Shown here in pieces: positions 1-7,348 of a stretch of 38,292 nt of DNA. This DNA is from a virus. Below the pieces are notes generated by a model that saw only the letters and a list, made by a program, of their open reading frames with translations, had not been told where the DNA came from and did not search any database. Each line of letters opens with the position of its first letter. The stretch's first letter is position 1. The stretch is taken from the IMG/VR virus record IMGVR_UViG_3300000553_000009, positions 1 to 38,292 of that record; one strand, given 5' to 3'. The position numbers were made by a program, and so were the translations under genes.

Positions 1-28
1 TCGTAATCATTTTAATTTTTGTGCTCAT
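1..28 (-). CDS. Start of a gene running off the left edge (partial)
   Basis: An ATG on the minus strand at 28 opens a frame that stays open to the window edge (MSTKIKMIT). A TAAATA box (minus strand, 32-37) lies 3 nt upstream, shorter than the usual 5, so the start is plausible but weak. The product cannot be recognised from nine codons. Confidence 0.35.
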
Positions 29-110
29 ATCTATTTACACCAAATTGTAAAATTTTTCTAAGAAAAGTCAAACTATTTTTAATATTTCTTAAAAATCTTA
101 GATTTAGGGG

Positions 111-521
111 TTACAGTTGATAACCCTCAAAATCAATAATCCTTAATTTCTGTTTTAGTTTTTCCAATTCTTCTGAAAATATCATAGCATAGAACATAAT
201 GAATCCTTTTCGGAACCCTCCTTCTACTAAGTAAGGGTCATATTCAAATTCTATTTCCTTCCCATCATAAAAAACTGCTTTATCCCAAACAACATCACTT
301 TGAAATTTCTCATAGTACACACTTACATGTGCGCCATACAGGGGCTTGTTAAAAACGACCCAATATCTTTTAGTGAGAAACCAATTATAGTAATTTATAA
401 AATCCAAATAAGCAGAAAATTCTCCGTCTCCATAATATTTTACAATTATATCCTCATCATTATATGTCAAGCAATGATAATACGTATCTTCCTTTAAATC
501 TTCTTCTTCAATGTAGCTCAT
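111..521 (-). CDS. Hypothetical protein, 136 aa
   Basis: I do not recognise this protein. It is acidic and rich in aromatic residues (many Tyr and Phe), with no signal peptide and no clear membrane segment, so it is probably a small soluble protein. Its ATG overlaps the TGA stop of the upstream gene by four bases (ATGA), so it is the last gene of an operon that also holds the 518-955 gene and is translationally coupled to it. No promoter box lies directly before it. The 110 bases downstream hold only A/T-rich sequence and the start of another gene. Confidence 0.7.
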   Translation of the reverse strand: MSYIEEEDLKEDTYYHCLTYNDEDIIVKYYGDGEFSAYLDFINYYNWFLTKRYWVVFNKPLYGAHVSVYYEKFQSDVVWDKAVFYDGKEIEFEYDPYLVEGGFRKGFIMFYAMIFSEELEKLKQKLRIIDFEGYQL

Positions 522-955
522 TTTAAGGTCTTTCTACGAACTTTAAATTCTTCCTTAGTGATGATTTCACCATCATCTAAAATAATCATGGAATCATCGG
601 TGGATTTTAAAAATGTCTTGGATGATCCTTTAAAGGGATAATATTCTTTATACCATCTACCATCATCATATAACGATAATTTATATCTATTAATTATCCC
701 ATTGGATCTATCAAGATCTAATCTTTCGGATTCACAATTTAGTTTATGAAGTTCTACATCATTGGAGACTTCTCCCTTGGCAATCAATTTATATTCATTC
801 TTAATTTTAGCTAAATATTCCAACTTTGGCCGTAAAGAGTTCATCGGACCACCCGAATCAAATCCAATATACCCAATATAGCGATTATTCAGAATATAGT
901 ATTCGGGAATAATATGGGGCTTATTTGTCTTAACTTTAAATAGATAGTAGAACAT
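518..955 (-). CDS. Hypothetical protein, 145 aa
   Basis: The family is not recognised. The protein has mixed charge, a Tyr-rich N-terminus and a Lys/Arg-rich C-terminal tail (ending KVRRKTLK). The start at 955 is supported by the AAAACC-type promoter element immediately upstream, 13 nt from the ATG. That element lies inside the 3' end of the histidine phosphatase gene. The gene is followed with a 4-bp overlap by the 111-521 gene, so the two probably form a small early or middle operon of unknown role. Confidence 0.7.
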   Translation of the reverse strand: MFYYLFKVKTNKPHIIPEYYILNNRYIGYIGFDSGGPMNSLRPKLEYLAKIKNEYKLIAKGEVSNDVELHKLNCESERLDLDRSNGIINRYKLSLYDDGRWYKEYYPFKGSSKTFLKSTDDSMIILDDGEIITKEEFKVRRKTLK

Positions 956-981
956 GCCACGATTATATGTTGGTTTTAATT
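956..981 (-). promoter_or_regulatory. AAAACC-type promoter before the 955 gene
   Basis: On the minus strand AATTAAAACCAAC is followed by a perfect TATAAT hexamer, then 6 nt to the ATG at 955. It overlaps the last codons and stop of the 963-1589 gene. Confidence 0.55.
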
Positions 982-1589
982 GTTAATGGAGTTTCTTTTG
1001 CAAGCTTATCGTCTTTTAACCAAAATACTTGCCCATTTCTGGGTGTTTTATATTTTTGAAATTCGTCCAAAGACCATTCCAGCTTATACATTAAGTATAA
1101 CTTAATCCATTCTCCATGTCCAACAATAATGGTATTGTCCATCACGGTATGATTATCATACCATAAATCGAACATTATAACTCTTTGAAATGTATCAAAA
1201 AAAGATTCCCCATTTTGAGGCTGAAAGAAAAAATCAAAATGATCTTCTGTTTTTTCTCCAGAATTAACAATGTCTCTGAGTTGGCCCCATTTTCTTTCAA
1301 TTAATAGGGGCATCATAGTTTCTTTTATTATGATGTCTCCCCAACTATTCTTTTTTATAGCATTTTTTATTAGTTTTTCTGTTACTCTGGTTCTTAAATA
1401 AGGACTATAAAATATTTCGTAATTAGCAGTAAAATGTCCAAGCAGATTCACTATCTGAATTCCTGCATCATATGCTTGTACTTTACCGTCGTCTGTAATT
1501 GGAACATCGGAATCAGAATATCGGTAGTATGCCGATTTGTCAATATTGCCCAATGACGTGCCGTGCCTAACTAAAAATATATTCTTCAT
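963..1589 (-). CDS. Histidine phosphatase (phosphoglycerate mutase-like)
   Basis: This is a branch-1/2 type histidine phosphatase of about the usual domain length (208 aa). The N-terminus MKNIFLVRHGTSLGN carries the RHG motif whose His becomes phosphorylated. The second catalytic His is in IIVGHGEW near residue 155, and the middle has the family-like YSPYLRTR pattern with the phosphate-binding Arg. Substrates of this superfamily range from sugar phosphates to nucleotides and phosphoproteins, so the target is unknown; a role in nucleotide or NAD-derived metabolism would suit the neighbours but is inference. Its ATG overlaps the stop of the 1586-1819 gene by four bases. Confidence 0.85.
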   Translation of the reverse strand: MKNIFLVRHGTSLGNIDKSAYYRYSDSDVPITDDGKVQAYDAGIQIVNLLGHFTANYEIFYSPYLRTRVTEKLIKNAIKKNSWGDIIIKETMMPLLIERKWGQLRDIVNSGEKTEDHFDFFFQPQNGESFFDTFQRVIMFDLWYDNHTVMDNTIIVGHGEWIKLYLMYKLEWSLDEFQKYKTPRNGQVFWLKDDKLAKETPLTIKTNI

Positions 1590-1819
1590 TTAAAGTAATT
1601 CGTAATGGCAACTAATTGTTTCATTGCCTTCTGTTTATCTTCCAATGTGTCAAATCTACGACTTGCCGTTTCTTCTCCCACAATAGATTCTACTAATGCC
1701 ATTACTTGCCTCTCCTTCTCATTCATTTTAGGAAGTTCATCCTCAGTGAACATACATTGGCATACATCTAGGAAACATAAGAATTCATCTTTAATTTCAT
1801 CAGGTATTTCTATAATCAT
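1586..1819 (-). CDS. Hypothetical protein, 77 aa
   Basis: This is a short acidic protein, not recognised. It begins MIIEIPDEIKDEF; a longer reading frame extends upstream, but its extra residues are hydrophobic and run into the neighbouring plus-strand gene, so ATG 1819 is preferred. The C-terminal half (MNEKERQVMALVESIVGEE) looks helical. It is coupled by an ATGA overlap to the histidine phosphatase. No clear promoter element precedes it; the HNH gene on the other strand starts only 54 bases away and may have separated this operon from its former promoter. Confidence 0.6.
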   Translation of the reverse strand: MIIEIPDEIKDEFLCFLDVCQCMFTEDELPKMNEKERQVMALVESIVGEETASRRFDTLEDKQKAMKQLVAITNYFK

Positions 1820-1830
1820 GATAATAATTT

Positions 1831-1853
1831 GCACAAAATGAAAAATATTGTGC
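1831..1853. repeat. Small inverted repeat between divergent genes
   Basis: GCACAA (1831-1836) and TTGTGC (1848-1853) form a 6-bp inverted repeat with an 11-nt loop, between the minus-strand 1819 start and the plus-strand HNH gene. It could be an operator or a chance hairpin. Confidence 0.3.
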
Positions 1854-1861
1854 GGATTTGT

Positions 1862-1872
1862 TAAATAAAGAT
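1862..1872 (+). promoter_or_regulatory. Late-type TAAATA box before the HNH gene
   Basis: TAAATA at 1862-1867, then 5 nt, then ATG 1873. It selects ATG 1873 over the in-frame TTG at 1858. Confidence 0.55.
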
Positions 1873-2436
1873 ATGAGCGAAGAAGACATTTTAAATAAAA
1901 TAAAAGAAATAGAAACCACATTAACCCCAAATAAAGCTCAACGGGCGTTGACTAAAATCGGAAAACGTAGATGTTGCTTTTGCAAAGAAGTTAAAGATCT
2001 TGCATGTTTTGGCCTCCATAGTGGAACTTGTAGAAGACGTAGCTGTAAAATCTGCGAAAGCGTAAACGCTAAGGAAAAATGGCATAAAAAAAGAAAAAAT
2101 CAATCATTAGAAGAAGCTATAGCTTATAAATTTTATCAAGCAAAATATAGAAGTAAAGTAAAGAATAGAGAATTTGAATTATTAGTAAATGATGTGGTTA
2201 AACAGTGGGAAAAACAAAACGGTAAATGTTACTATACTGGATTAGATATGACTATAGCTCCTAATAATTGGAATCATTTTTCCATAGATAGAATCAATTC
2301 CTTAGAAGGTTATACTACTGATAACATTGTACTATGTACACATATCGTGAATTTAATGAAAAATGATTTACCACATGACATATTTTTAGAATATTGCGCT
2401 ATGGTAGTAGTACATTGTCATGAAATGGGCAAGTGA
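1873..2436 (+). CDS. HNH homing endonuclease, 187 aa
   Basis: This is a freestanding HNH nuclease. It has a Cys cluster at residues 34-61 (CCFC...C...CKIC), probably a zinc ribbon, and an HNH core at about 118-165: CYYTGLDM, then SIDRINSLEGYT, then DNIVLC with Asn at 160. Phage HNH proteins of this kind nick DNA to spread their own gene into related phages. It is the only plus-strand gene in this stretch and has its own TAAATA box. Its 3' end overlaps the 3' end of the convergent 2418-3107 gene by 19 bp, which fits a late insertion beside that gene. The start is at 1873, not the upstream TTG, because of the box spacing. Confidence 0.85.
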   Translation: MSEEDILNKIKEIETTLTPNKAQRALTKIGKRRCCFCKEVKDLACFGLHSGTCRRRSCKICESVNAKEKWHKKRKNQSLEEAIAYKFYQAKYRSKVKNREFELLVNDVVKQWEKQNGKCYYTGLDMTIAPNNWNHFSIDRINSLEGYTTDNIVLCTHIVNLMKNDLPHDIFLEYCAMVVVHCHEMGK

Positions 2437-3107
2437 TACCTGTGAATAAAGGTTGGAGTATGGCCTCCTTGATATGTCCCGCAGGGAGCGGTCATTAAAT
2501 CTCCAGATTGATCTGCATATTTCTGAATTTTGGGATACCACATCTTATCTTGAATTTTATCTGCCTCAGATTTATGTACAAATATATGATATCCGCCTCT
2601 AGTTTCTGACACATCACAAAATCCATTACAAATATTAATACACTCCTGCAATACCGCATCATTTTTTTCGTCAATATCAAAGATAATATATTTTCTGTTT
2701 CCCTTGGATTTTTGAATTTCGCTCATTACTTCTTGATGTGGATTGGAATTTTTCCCTCTACACTCAATAACTTTAGCCAATTGGCCAATGCTACGAACCG
2801 TAGCCATCCACATATCTCTAGGATTTGGTGATATGTAAAATGCTAAAGACTCTTGTGGAACATTATTACCATCAAATTTATATGCTCCGATTTTACATTC
2901 TAATTGAGCAATTTTATCAAATAATCTTTCTTTAGTGCTCACAAATCTTTTTAGTTGGCCTTTGTCACTTTTAATCCATGGGACATCTTGACAATATTTT
3001 TTACGCATAAACAAACACCCATAAAAAACTTCATTCTCTGCACACTCTGGTAGCCACTCAATAAATTCCTTGAGTTTAGTTTCATCTGTAATTATTTCAT
3101 ATGTCAT
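2418..3107 (-). CDS. Small primase-like (AEP-type) protein, 229 aa
   Basis: The pattern resembles archaeo-eukaryotic primase (AEP) catalytic cores. FYISPNPRDMW (about 90-100) is followed by YIIFDIDE with a DxD pair (D144, D146, candidate metal ligands), and then by ETRGGYHIF (169-176), similar to the AEP motif II with a nucleotide-binding His. The third acidic motif is not certain; GDLMTAP near 202-208 is a candidate. There is no helicase domain, so this would be a stand-alone primase or PrimPol-like enzyme for priming or repair; that role is inference. Start 3107 fits the AAAACC-type promoter. The 3' end is overlapped by the HNH gene, so the C-terminus may have been altered. Confidence 0.5.
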   Translation of the reverse strand: MTYEIITDETKLKEFIEWLPECAENEVFYGCLFMRKKYCQDVPWIKSDKGQLKRFVSTKERLFDKIAQLECKIGAYKFDGNNVPQESLAFYISPNPRDMWMATVRSIGQLAKVIECRGKNSNPHQEVMSEIQKSKGNRKYIIFDIDEKNDAVLQECINICNGFCDVSETRGGYHIFVHKSEADKIQDKMWYPKIQKYADQSGDLMTAPCGTYQGGHTPTFIHRYHLPIS

Positions 3108-3134
3108 GGATGAATTGTAATCTGGTTTTAATTA
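3108..3134 (-). promoter_or_regulatory. AAAACC-type promoter before the primase-like gene
   Basis: TAATTAAAACCAGA (3121-3134) is followed by a TACAAT hexamer, then 6 nt to ATG 3107. The stop codon of the upstream YopX gene (3128-3130) lies inside it. Confidence 0.55.
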
Positions 3135-3541
3135 GGAACAAGTTCAGGATTTTCTACATTATTTCCAATGACTTCCAACGAATCATCATCAAATACAAAT
3201 AATTTCGTATTTCCCAATGCAAAGTAGCTACGATGATAATGGTTTTCTCCAATATCTTGAGAGGGCTTTTTATTATTTTTATATCTAAAATCTATTACTT
3301 GTTGGGTTCCTCTAACTATATCCCCCTCATATATCTTAATCCCATTCTTATCCAATAAACCAGTCCATAATTGGAATATACAACACGATCCAGTAATTCC
3401 ACTAATATTCAGATTTCCGTCCTCATATAGCCACAATCCTACACATATTCCAGATCCACCACAATAATCCTTAATTTTAGGATTTGGGTACATTAATGTT
3501 TTGGTATTCTTATTCCAAATACGCATTTGTATATTACTCAT
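3128..3541 (-). CDS. YopX family protein, 137 aa
   Basis: The central pattern LWTGLLDKNGIKIYEGDIV and the C-terminal VIGNNVENPEL are hallmarks of the YopX family, common small phage and prophage proteins of unknown biochemical function. The length is typical. The N-terminus (MRIWNKNTKTLMYPNP) also matches the usual family opening. The gene overlaps the upstream 3538-3984 gene by four bases (ATGA) and is the last of a coupled run of minus-strand genes starting near 6.3 kb. The function cannot be assigned beyond family membership. Confidence 0.85.
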   Translation of the reverse strand: MSNIQMRIWNKNTKTLMYPNPKIKDYCGGSGICVGLWLYEDGNLNISGITGSCCIFQLWTGLLDKNGIKIYEGDIVRGTQQVIDFRYKNNKKPSQDIGENHYHRSYFALGNTKLFVFDDDSLEVIGNNVENPELVPN

Positions 3542-3984
3542 TTAAAATATGCTCTAGTTATTCTGTCTAGTTTTCCTTCTGTGACATACTCTACTACAAT
3601 AATAGGATTTCCTTTAATCCAAATCTTATTATCAAATTCTATTCCATATCCATATGTATAATTCAATGTTGATAAGTCTCTCGGAGAAAACCCGATAAGA
3701 TCATCTAAATTTAATTCAGGTTTAATCCAATCAAAAGCAGACATATTAAAAAATGGATTATCATACTTGTCTGTACCATCTTTCATAAATTCTTTCAACC
3801 ACACATAAGTCGAAGAGGAATTGAGACTAGTATCATATACTGTATATTCCTTTCCAACTTCAAGTAATCTTTTTTCATCTTCCATTGCATTGGTAAACCA
3901 AGATAATGTATGTTTAATAAATTTAATTTTTTGCCCTTCTACCGGAAGTCCATGTAGAATCTTATACTTATCAAACATGCTCAT
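3538..3984 (-). CDS. Hypothetical protein, 148 aa
   Basis: Not recognised. The frame is open further upstream, to about 4143, but the extra part overlaps the better-supported 3986-4216 gene. The junction TAATATG at 3982-3988 is a typical stop/start coupling here, so I start at ATG 3984 (MSMFDKYKILHGLPVEG). The middle (LEVGKEYTVYDTSLNSSSTYVWL) looks like a small beta-rich domain that reads as an SH3-like or barrel fold; this is a guess from pattern only. No membrane segment is present with this start. Confidence 0.6.
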   Translation of the reverse strand: MSMFDKYKILHGLPVEGQKIKFIKHTLSWFTNAMEDEKRLLEVGKEYTVYDTSLNSSSTYVWLKEFMKDGTDKYDNPFFNMSAFDWIKPELNLDDLIGFSPRDLSTLNYTYGYGIEFDNKIWIKGNPIIVVEYVTEGKLDRITRAYFK

Positions 3985-3985
3985 A

Positions 3986-4216
3986 TTATTTTGGCGCAAA
4001 ATATATTTGCGTTGCCCCCTCTGGAATTTCTTCTCTTGTTTTGTGTATATCCACGAAATTGTAAAATTTATGAGTGTCATTAGCCCAACAGAGCCAATCA
4101 TCATCAATCCAATTATTATATTCCTGATCGTAAAAAAATTCATCCAGTGATATCACCAAATCATCTTTACGAAGTTTCCGATCAATGGATAAATCTGTTT
4201 GACTTGATTCTCTCAT
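3986..4216 (-). CDS. Hypothetical protein, 76 aa
   Basis: A small acidic, Trp- and Asp-rich protein, not recognised (it contains WIDDDWLCWAND). It starts inside the 3' end of the 48-aa membrane gene. The region before the ATG reads GGAG-N9-ATG, one of the very few places in the window with a Shine-Dalgarno-like sequence. The stop is one base from the next gene's ATG. The operon position between a small membrane protein and YopX says little about its job. Confidence 0.55.
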   Translation of the reverse strand: MRESSQTDLSIDRKLRKDDLVISLDEFFYDQEYNNWIDDDWLCWANDTHKFYNFVDIHKTREEIPEGATQIYFAPK

Positions 4217-4328
4217 ATTTAGATTCTCCTGCTGCTATTCTGGCCTGATTGTAACTTCGCTGTTTAAAAAAATCAAGAATGAAATAAGTCAATGTTGATA
4301 CAGCTATAACTGTTAATAGTTTTTTCAT
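4182..4328 (-). CDS. 48-aa membrane-anchored small protein
   Basis: A short gene starting at ATG 4328, which overlaps the TGA of the 4325-4516 gene (ATGA), and ending at TGA 4182-4184. The product starts MKKLLTVIAVSTLTYFILDF, a single N-terminal membrane segment or signal anchor, followed by a basic, soluble tail (QRSYNQARIAAGESKYER). Its 3' end overlaps the 3986-4216 gene by 35 bases in another frame. The coupling on its 5' side and the clear Lys-Lys-hydrophobic start make it a likely real gene. The function is unknown. Confidence 0.55.
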   Translation of the reverse strand: MKKLLTVIAVSTLTYFILDFFKQRSYNQARIAAGESKYERIKSNRFIH

Positions 4329-4516
4329 AAATCTTGCATACCTCTAATATGAGCACATTCGTTGGCCTCCTGTTGAGCTTTATAATTTGCTAGTTGAACA
4401 TTCTCCAATACAGCCAGATATTCCGCTCTTGTAAGTTGGTCTATAGTTAATTGAACCCGAAAGATTTCTTCCAATCTTTCATTTGTAACTATAGCTTCTG
4501 ATTTTTTAACTTTCAT
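4325..4516 (-). CDS. Hypothetical protein, 63 aa
   Basis: A short, probably all-helical protein (RLEEIFRVQLTIDQLTRAEYLAVLENVQLANYKAQQEANECAH has a heptad-like pattern when read in parts). It is coupled by four-base overlaps on both sides, to the peptidyl-tRNA hydrolase gene upstream and to the 48-aa membrane gene downstream. It resembles no family I know. The operon position suggests co-expression with the RNA ligase and Pth2 genes. Confidence 0.55.
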   Translation of the reverse strand: MKVKKSEAIVTNERLEEIFRVQLTIDQLTRAEYLAVLENVQLANYKAQQEANECAHIRGMQDL

Positions 4517-4947
4517 AAAAGTGGTAAGTGGTCGGTTAAGTTTATGAATTTACTTTCCTCTGCTGGTCCAATTGCCAATGCGGTTCTTGTGGGGACTCCA
4601 TCGAATACAGTAGTTCCATTATCAGTGATTAGATGGGACAATAATCCTTGGGTCAAAGCTTTTTCATGTAGTGCTACCAACTCTTCATCGGTTTCTACAT
4701 ATACTACTACTTTCTTAAAAGAATTTCTCAACCAATCATCAATTTCTGGCACATGGGGATCTAATCTTTTGGTGGAAAGTACATATCCAACATCCGCCCC
4801 AAATTCATCATAATCTTCAAGTACTAACCCCTCAACTGTCATATCACTGGTTAAAAATGACATGGACGCATGAGCAGCCTGGCTACAATATTTTCCAATA
4901 GGACAATCTTCAAATTTTCGTAAAACAATTACTTGCTTAGTTTTCAT
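4513..4947 (-). CDS. pth2: Peptidyl-tRNA hydrolase 2 (Pth2/PTRHD type)
   Basis: The protein matches the archaeal/eukaryotic-type peptidyl-tRNA hydrolase in both length (144 aa) and motifs. It has the N-terminal QVIVLRKFEDCPIGKYCSQAAHAS, then KKVVVYVETDEELVALHEKA, then ITDNGTTVFDGVPTRTALAIGP and a final LTDHLPLL. The enzyme cleaves the ester between a stalled peptide and tRNA, freeing tRNA. A phage copy could keep tRNAs available when translation is attacked, which fits the adjacent RNA ligase gene only three bases upstream; this is inference. It is the second gene after the ligase and is coupled to the 63-aa gene. Confidence 0.85.
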   Translation of the reverse strand: MKTKQVIVLRKFEDCPIGKYCSQAAHASMSFLTSDMTVEGLVLEDYDEFGADVGYVLSTKRLDPHVPEIDDWLRNSFKKVVVYVETDEELVALHEKALTQGLLSHLITDNGTTVFDGVPTRTALAIGPAEESKFINLTDHLPLL

Positions 4948-4950
4948 ATA

Positions 4951-6348
4951 TTAACTATCCTCATCTAAGTTTTCTTCATTATTATCCCTAGCCTTGGTTT
5001 CCTTGACCACAAATAATGGAGACTTAAATTTCAAAGCGGGTTTCTTCTCAGAAGATTCATTTCTAAGAACAATTCCTTCATTAATTGCTCCGGTAGTGCA
5101 AAATTCGCACTTCTTATCAAGATATTTCGCTTTCAAAGCATGTAGGAAACTCTGGGGCCACTCTTCATTTACTGGAATCCCATCAAATACATCTTTAGCC
5201 AATCCCTTATAGTACAATGGAACCATTTTGAGATTTCTATTTCTGCAAACCAATTCCAATTCATTCCACCCAAGTTCACGAATGGTGCCATTCTCAGACG
5301 TATAGGTGGCTCGATAAACCCAAAATTCTGATTTACCTTTTTCTACACCATAATCATAATTCTTCTGGATCATCTTACCCGAAGATGCCCAACCGACAAT
5401 CTCACCAAAAAATATCAATCCTTGAGAATTTTGATAAGTGATTTCCTTGTCCAACTCCTTGGCATGATTACCCCATACATCTTCAGCGTAGGTTCCATCC
5501 TTACGATTCTTCAATAGTGATCTTGATGAATAAATAAATTTATATTCAGTAGATTTAATATTACCTCCAATCTTATTCCACAGAGAACGCAAAGGATTGA
5601 AGGTCTTATTACACAGAACCATTCCATAGATTGCAGATGTACCATGAACCTTACTTGTAATAGTAACTTCATCTTCTGGTTTAATCAACCAAACATTCTG
5701 CCCGAGGTTCTGAGTTTTATAGTGAAAATGCCAATGCCCGTCCACAATCTTGGACTTAATTCCTTCAATATCTCTATTATACCACGCATTGACAAAACCG
5801 TAGGCATTTTTACGTATAGGCCTTGGAAAGACTCCAATGGTTTTTTCAATCCATTTGGGGACTCTGCTCTTTTTCACGTTCGCTTCTCCGGCGACTCTTT
5901 CTCCTTTGATGTATTTGGTAACAAGGACATCATCGCCCACAGTATCAAATATACTATCCAACCTAAACTCGTTTTCATCAATTCCATAATATTTTACAAG
6001 TTCAGAAACTTTAAATAGAACCCCTTGACTTGGAACCCCTCTCAACTTAACCGCCTTAACTCTTCCAGATTTAGAAAAATAGGATTTAGTGGTTCCGTCT
6101 CTATTCAATAGAGGATTATCATACAGATTATAATAAGATAAAAATCTACCGGATAAAACACTTTCGGTAGGAAAGTATACTACTACTTCCCCTTCAATGT
6201 AAGAACCTTTACCAATGACAATTGTATTGCCAAAGACTTCCACAAGCTCTAACTTATCCGCCCCACCGTGAGGCATAATTTTGGGAATTTTTACTACTGT
6301 TGCTAGATAATTCGGGTCTGCCCCTTCTGAAATTTTTAACATGTTCAT
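4951..6348 (-). CDS. RNA ligase with N-terminal OB fold (Rnl5/DraRnl-like)
   Basis: An ATP-dependent RNA ligase of about 465 aa. Residues 15-120 form an OB-fold-like domain (VVKIPKIMPHGGADKLELVEV...). The nucleotidyltransferase domain carries motif I KVHGTS (catalytic Lys about 233), motif III FGEIVG (314-319), motif IV EGIVLR (424-429) and motif V LKFKSP (439-444). The N-terminal OB domain with a KxxGTS-type motif I is the layout of the Deinococcus DraRnl family, which seals 3'-OH/5'-phosphate nicks. In phages such ligases repair RNA cut by host anticodon nucleases. Two ATGs start the frame (6348 and 6342). The second lies at the standard 13-nt distance from the promoter element and is probably the true start. 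Confidence 0.85.
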   Translation of the reverse strand: MNMLKISEGADPNYLATVVKIPKIMPHGGADKLELVEVFGNTIVIGKGSYIEGEVVVYFPTESVLSGRFLSYYNLYDNPLLNRDGTTKSYFSKSGRVKAVKLRGVPSQGVLFKVSELVKYYGIDENEFRLDSIFDTVGDDVLVTKYIKGERVAGEANVKKSRVPKWIEKTIGVFPRPIRKNAYGFVNAWYNRDIEGIKSKIVDGHWHFHYKTQNLGQNVWLIKPEDEVTITSKVHGTSAIYGMVLCNKTFNPLRSLWNKIGGNIKSTEYKFIYSSRSLLKNRKDGTYAEDVWGNHAKELDKEITYQNSQGLIFFGEIVGWASSGKMIQKNYDYGVEKGKSEFWVYRATYTSENGTIRELGWNELELVCRNRNLKMVPLYYKGLAKDVFDGIPVNEEWPQSFLHALKAKYLDKKCEFCTTGAINEGIVLRNESSEKKPALKFKSPLFVVKETKARDNNEENLDEDS

Positions 6349-6369
6349 ATTGTAGTCTGGTTTTAATTA
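6343..6369 (-). promoter_or_regulatory. AAAACC-type promoter before the RNA ligase
   Basis: TAATTAAAACCAGA (6356-6369) followed by a TACAAT hexamer, 13 nt before ATG 6342 but only 7 nt before ATG 6348, which argues for initiation at 6342. Confidence 0.55.
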
Positions 6370-6881
6370 TACCTGGGTGGTTGAGTGCTCTGTGCAAATT
6401 GTTCCGCATTTTCCAATTCATAAACATAAAATTCAATCTCTGGATAGTTGTTCTCAATATCATATAAAATACATTCTACAATAGGCCAACTTCCTCCTGC
6501 TCTGCAACATCCTAAAAATTTTGGAACTCCGATAGTAGTTCCAAAAGGTCTATGATTCGTAAGTATATCTTCTACAATTCTACATAATCCATTATACAAG
6601 TGATCATAAGATAGATTTCTATGAATAGGAGTTCCATCATTTCCAAGTCCACACATGGCATATAGATTATATATCCATCTATTGTCCCCAATCTCAGCCT
6701 TTGAAAAAAAACCAAGCTTAGAATCACAGTCCTTTTCCGTTTCTAAATCGGCCTGGTAAACTTCAGGATATTTTTGTTTAATAAAATATGCCACTCCACT
6801 ACCCATCACGCACATAGTATTTGCTACGTGCAAGGCAATTTCCCATTCTCCTTCGAGTAAATCTCCTAAAATATGTTTCAT
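6363..6881 (-). CDS. Macro domain protein (ADP-ribose hydrolase-like)
   Basis: A single macro domain of 172 aa. It has the start pattern HILGDLLEG, then IALHVANTMCVMGSGVAYFIKQKYPEVY (the ADP-ribose-binding Asn at 21 and the Gly-rich loop), and late in the domain IGVPKFLGCCRAGGSW followed by EFYVYEL. Macro domains bind ADP-ribose and many remove it from protein, nucleic acid or O-acetyl-ADP-ribose; the DarG antitoxin type removes it from DNA. This gene is directly downstream of NADAR, another ADP-ribose eraser, but has its own AAAACC-type promoter. The substrate is not known; a counter-defence role is inference. Confidence 0.85.
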   Translation of the reverse strand: MKHILGDLLEGEWEIALHVANTMCVMGSGVAYFIKQKYPEVYQADLETEKDCDSKLGFFSKAEIGDNRWIYNLYAMCGLGNDGTPIHRNLSYDHLYNGLCRIVEDILTNHRPFGTTIGVPKFLGCCRAGGSWPIVECILYDIENNYPEIEFYVYELENAEQFAQSTQPPRYN

Positions 6882-6908
6882 AGCACAATGGTAATATGGT
6901 TTTAATTA
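6882..6908 (-). promoter_or_regulatory. AAAACC-type promoter before the macro gene
   Basis: TAATTAAAACCATA (6895-6908), TACCAT hexamer, 13 nt from motif end to ATG 6881. This is the most diverged copy (CATA instead of CAGA). The NADAR stop codon is inside it. Confidence 0.5.
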
Positions 6909-7348
6909 AGAGCTTTCTCTAATTTTAATTCATTTCTAATCTTCATTAGTATCTTTCCTAGATGATTTTCCCCTTTCATAAGAAGTACGTCATATCCCCA
7001 ATATGTGTCCTTCCAATTATTATTTTCAACAATTTCTGCATCCCCAGTAGCCAATAACTTATCTGCCCACGTAGTTCCTAGAACAAATTTAAATGTAAGA
7101 ATTCTCTCCATGACTTCCAGTTTCATCTTATCATTCCAATCTGGGCGAATATCGTATTTACGAATTTCGCGTTTGGCCTTTTGTGGCGTCATATTGGAAA
7201 ATTTCTCTCGGGAATCTATCTGATCTTCTCGAAGTTTCATCGCCTGATAATAATTCTCAGATGTTAGATACGCTATTTCTTGATAAATATAAGGCGCATC
7301 CATTGGCAACATATTAGAGAACCAGTTTTTAATCCATTCTTTTTTCAT
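6902..7348 (-). CDS. NADAR domain protein (YbiA-like)
   Basis: A full-length NADAR/DUF1768 protein of 148 aa. The family pattern is complete: WFSNMLP near the start, YLTSENYYQAMK (25-40), the REIRKYDIRPDWNDKMKLEVMERILTFKF run, then LLATGDAEIVENNNWKDTYWG and a final HLGKILMKIRNEL. NADAR proteins are N-glycosidases acting on ADP-ribose derivatives, and members paired with DarT-type toxins remove ADP-ribose from guanine in DNA; others act in riboflavin metabolism. Next to a macro-domain gene, DNA or RNA de-ADP-ribosylation is the better guess. The ATG overlaps the stop of the upstream membrane-protein gene by four bases. Confidence 0.93.
   Translation of the reverse strand: MKKEWIKNWFSNMLPMDAPYIYQEIAYLTSENYYQAMKLREDQIDSREKFSNMTPQKAKREIRKYDIRPDWNDKMKLEVMERILTFKFVLGTTWADKLLATGDAEIVENNNWKDTYWGYDVLLMKGENHLGKILMKIRNELKLEKALN

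Noticed and set aside
60-110. Possible terminator in the A/T-rich stretch before the first full gene
   Set aside because: Only weak, imperfect pairings of A and T runs can be drawn, with no G/C-containing stem.
3985-4143. Hydrophobic N-terminal extension of the 148-aa gene
   Set aside because: It would fully overlap the coupled 76-aa gene in another frame. The TAATATG junction favours ATG 3984.
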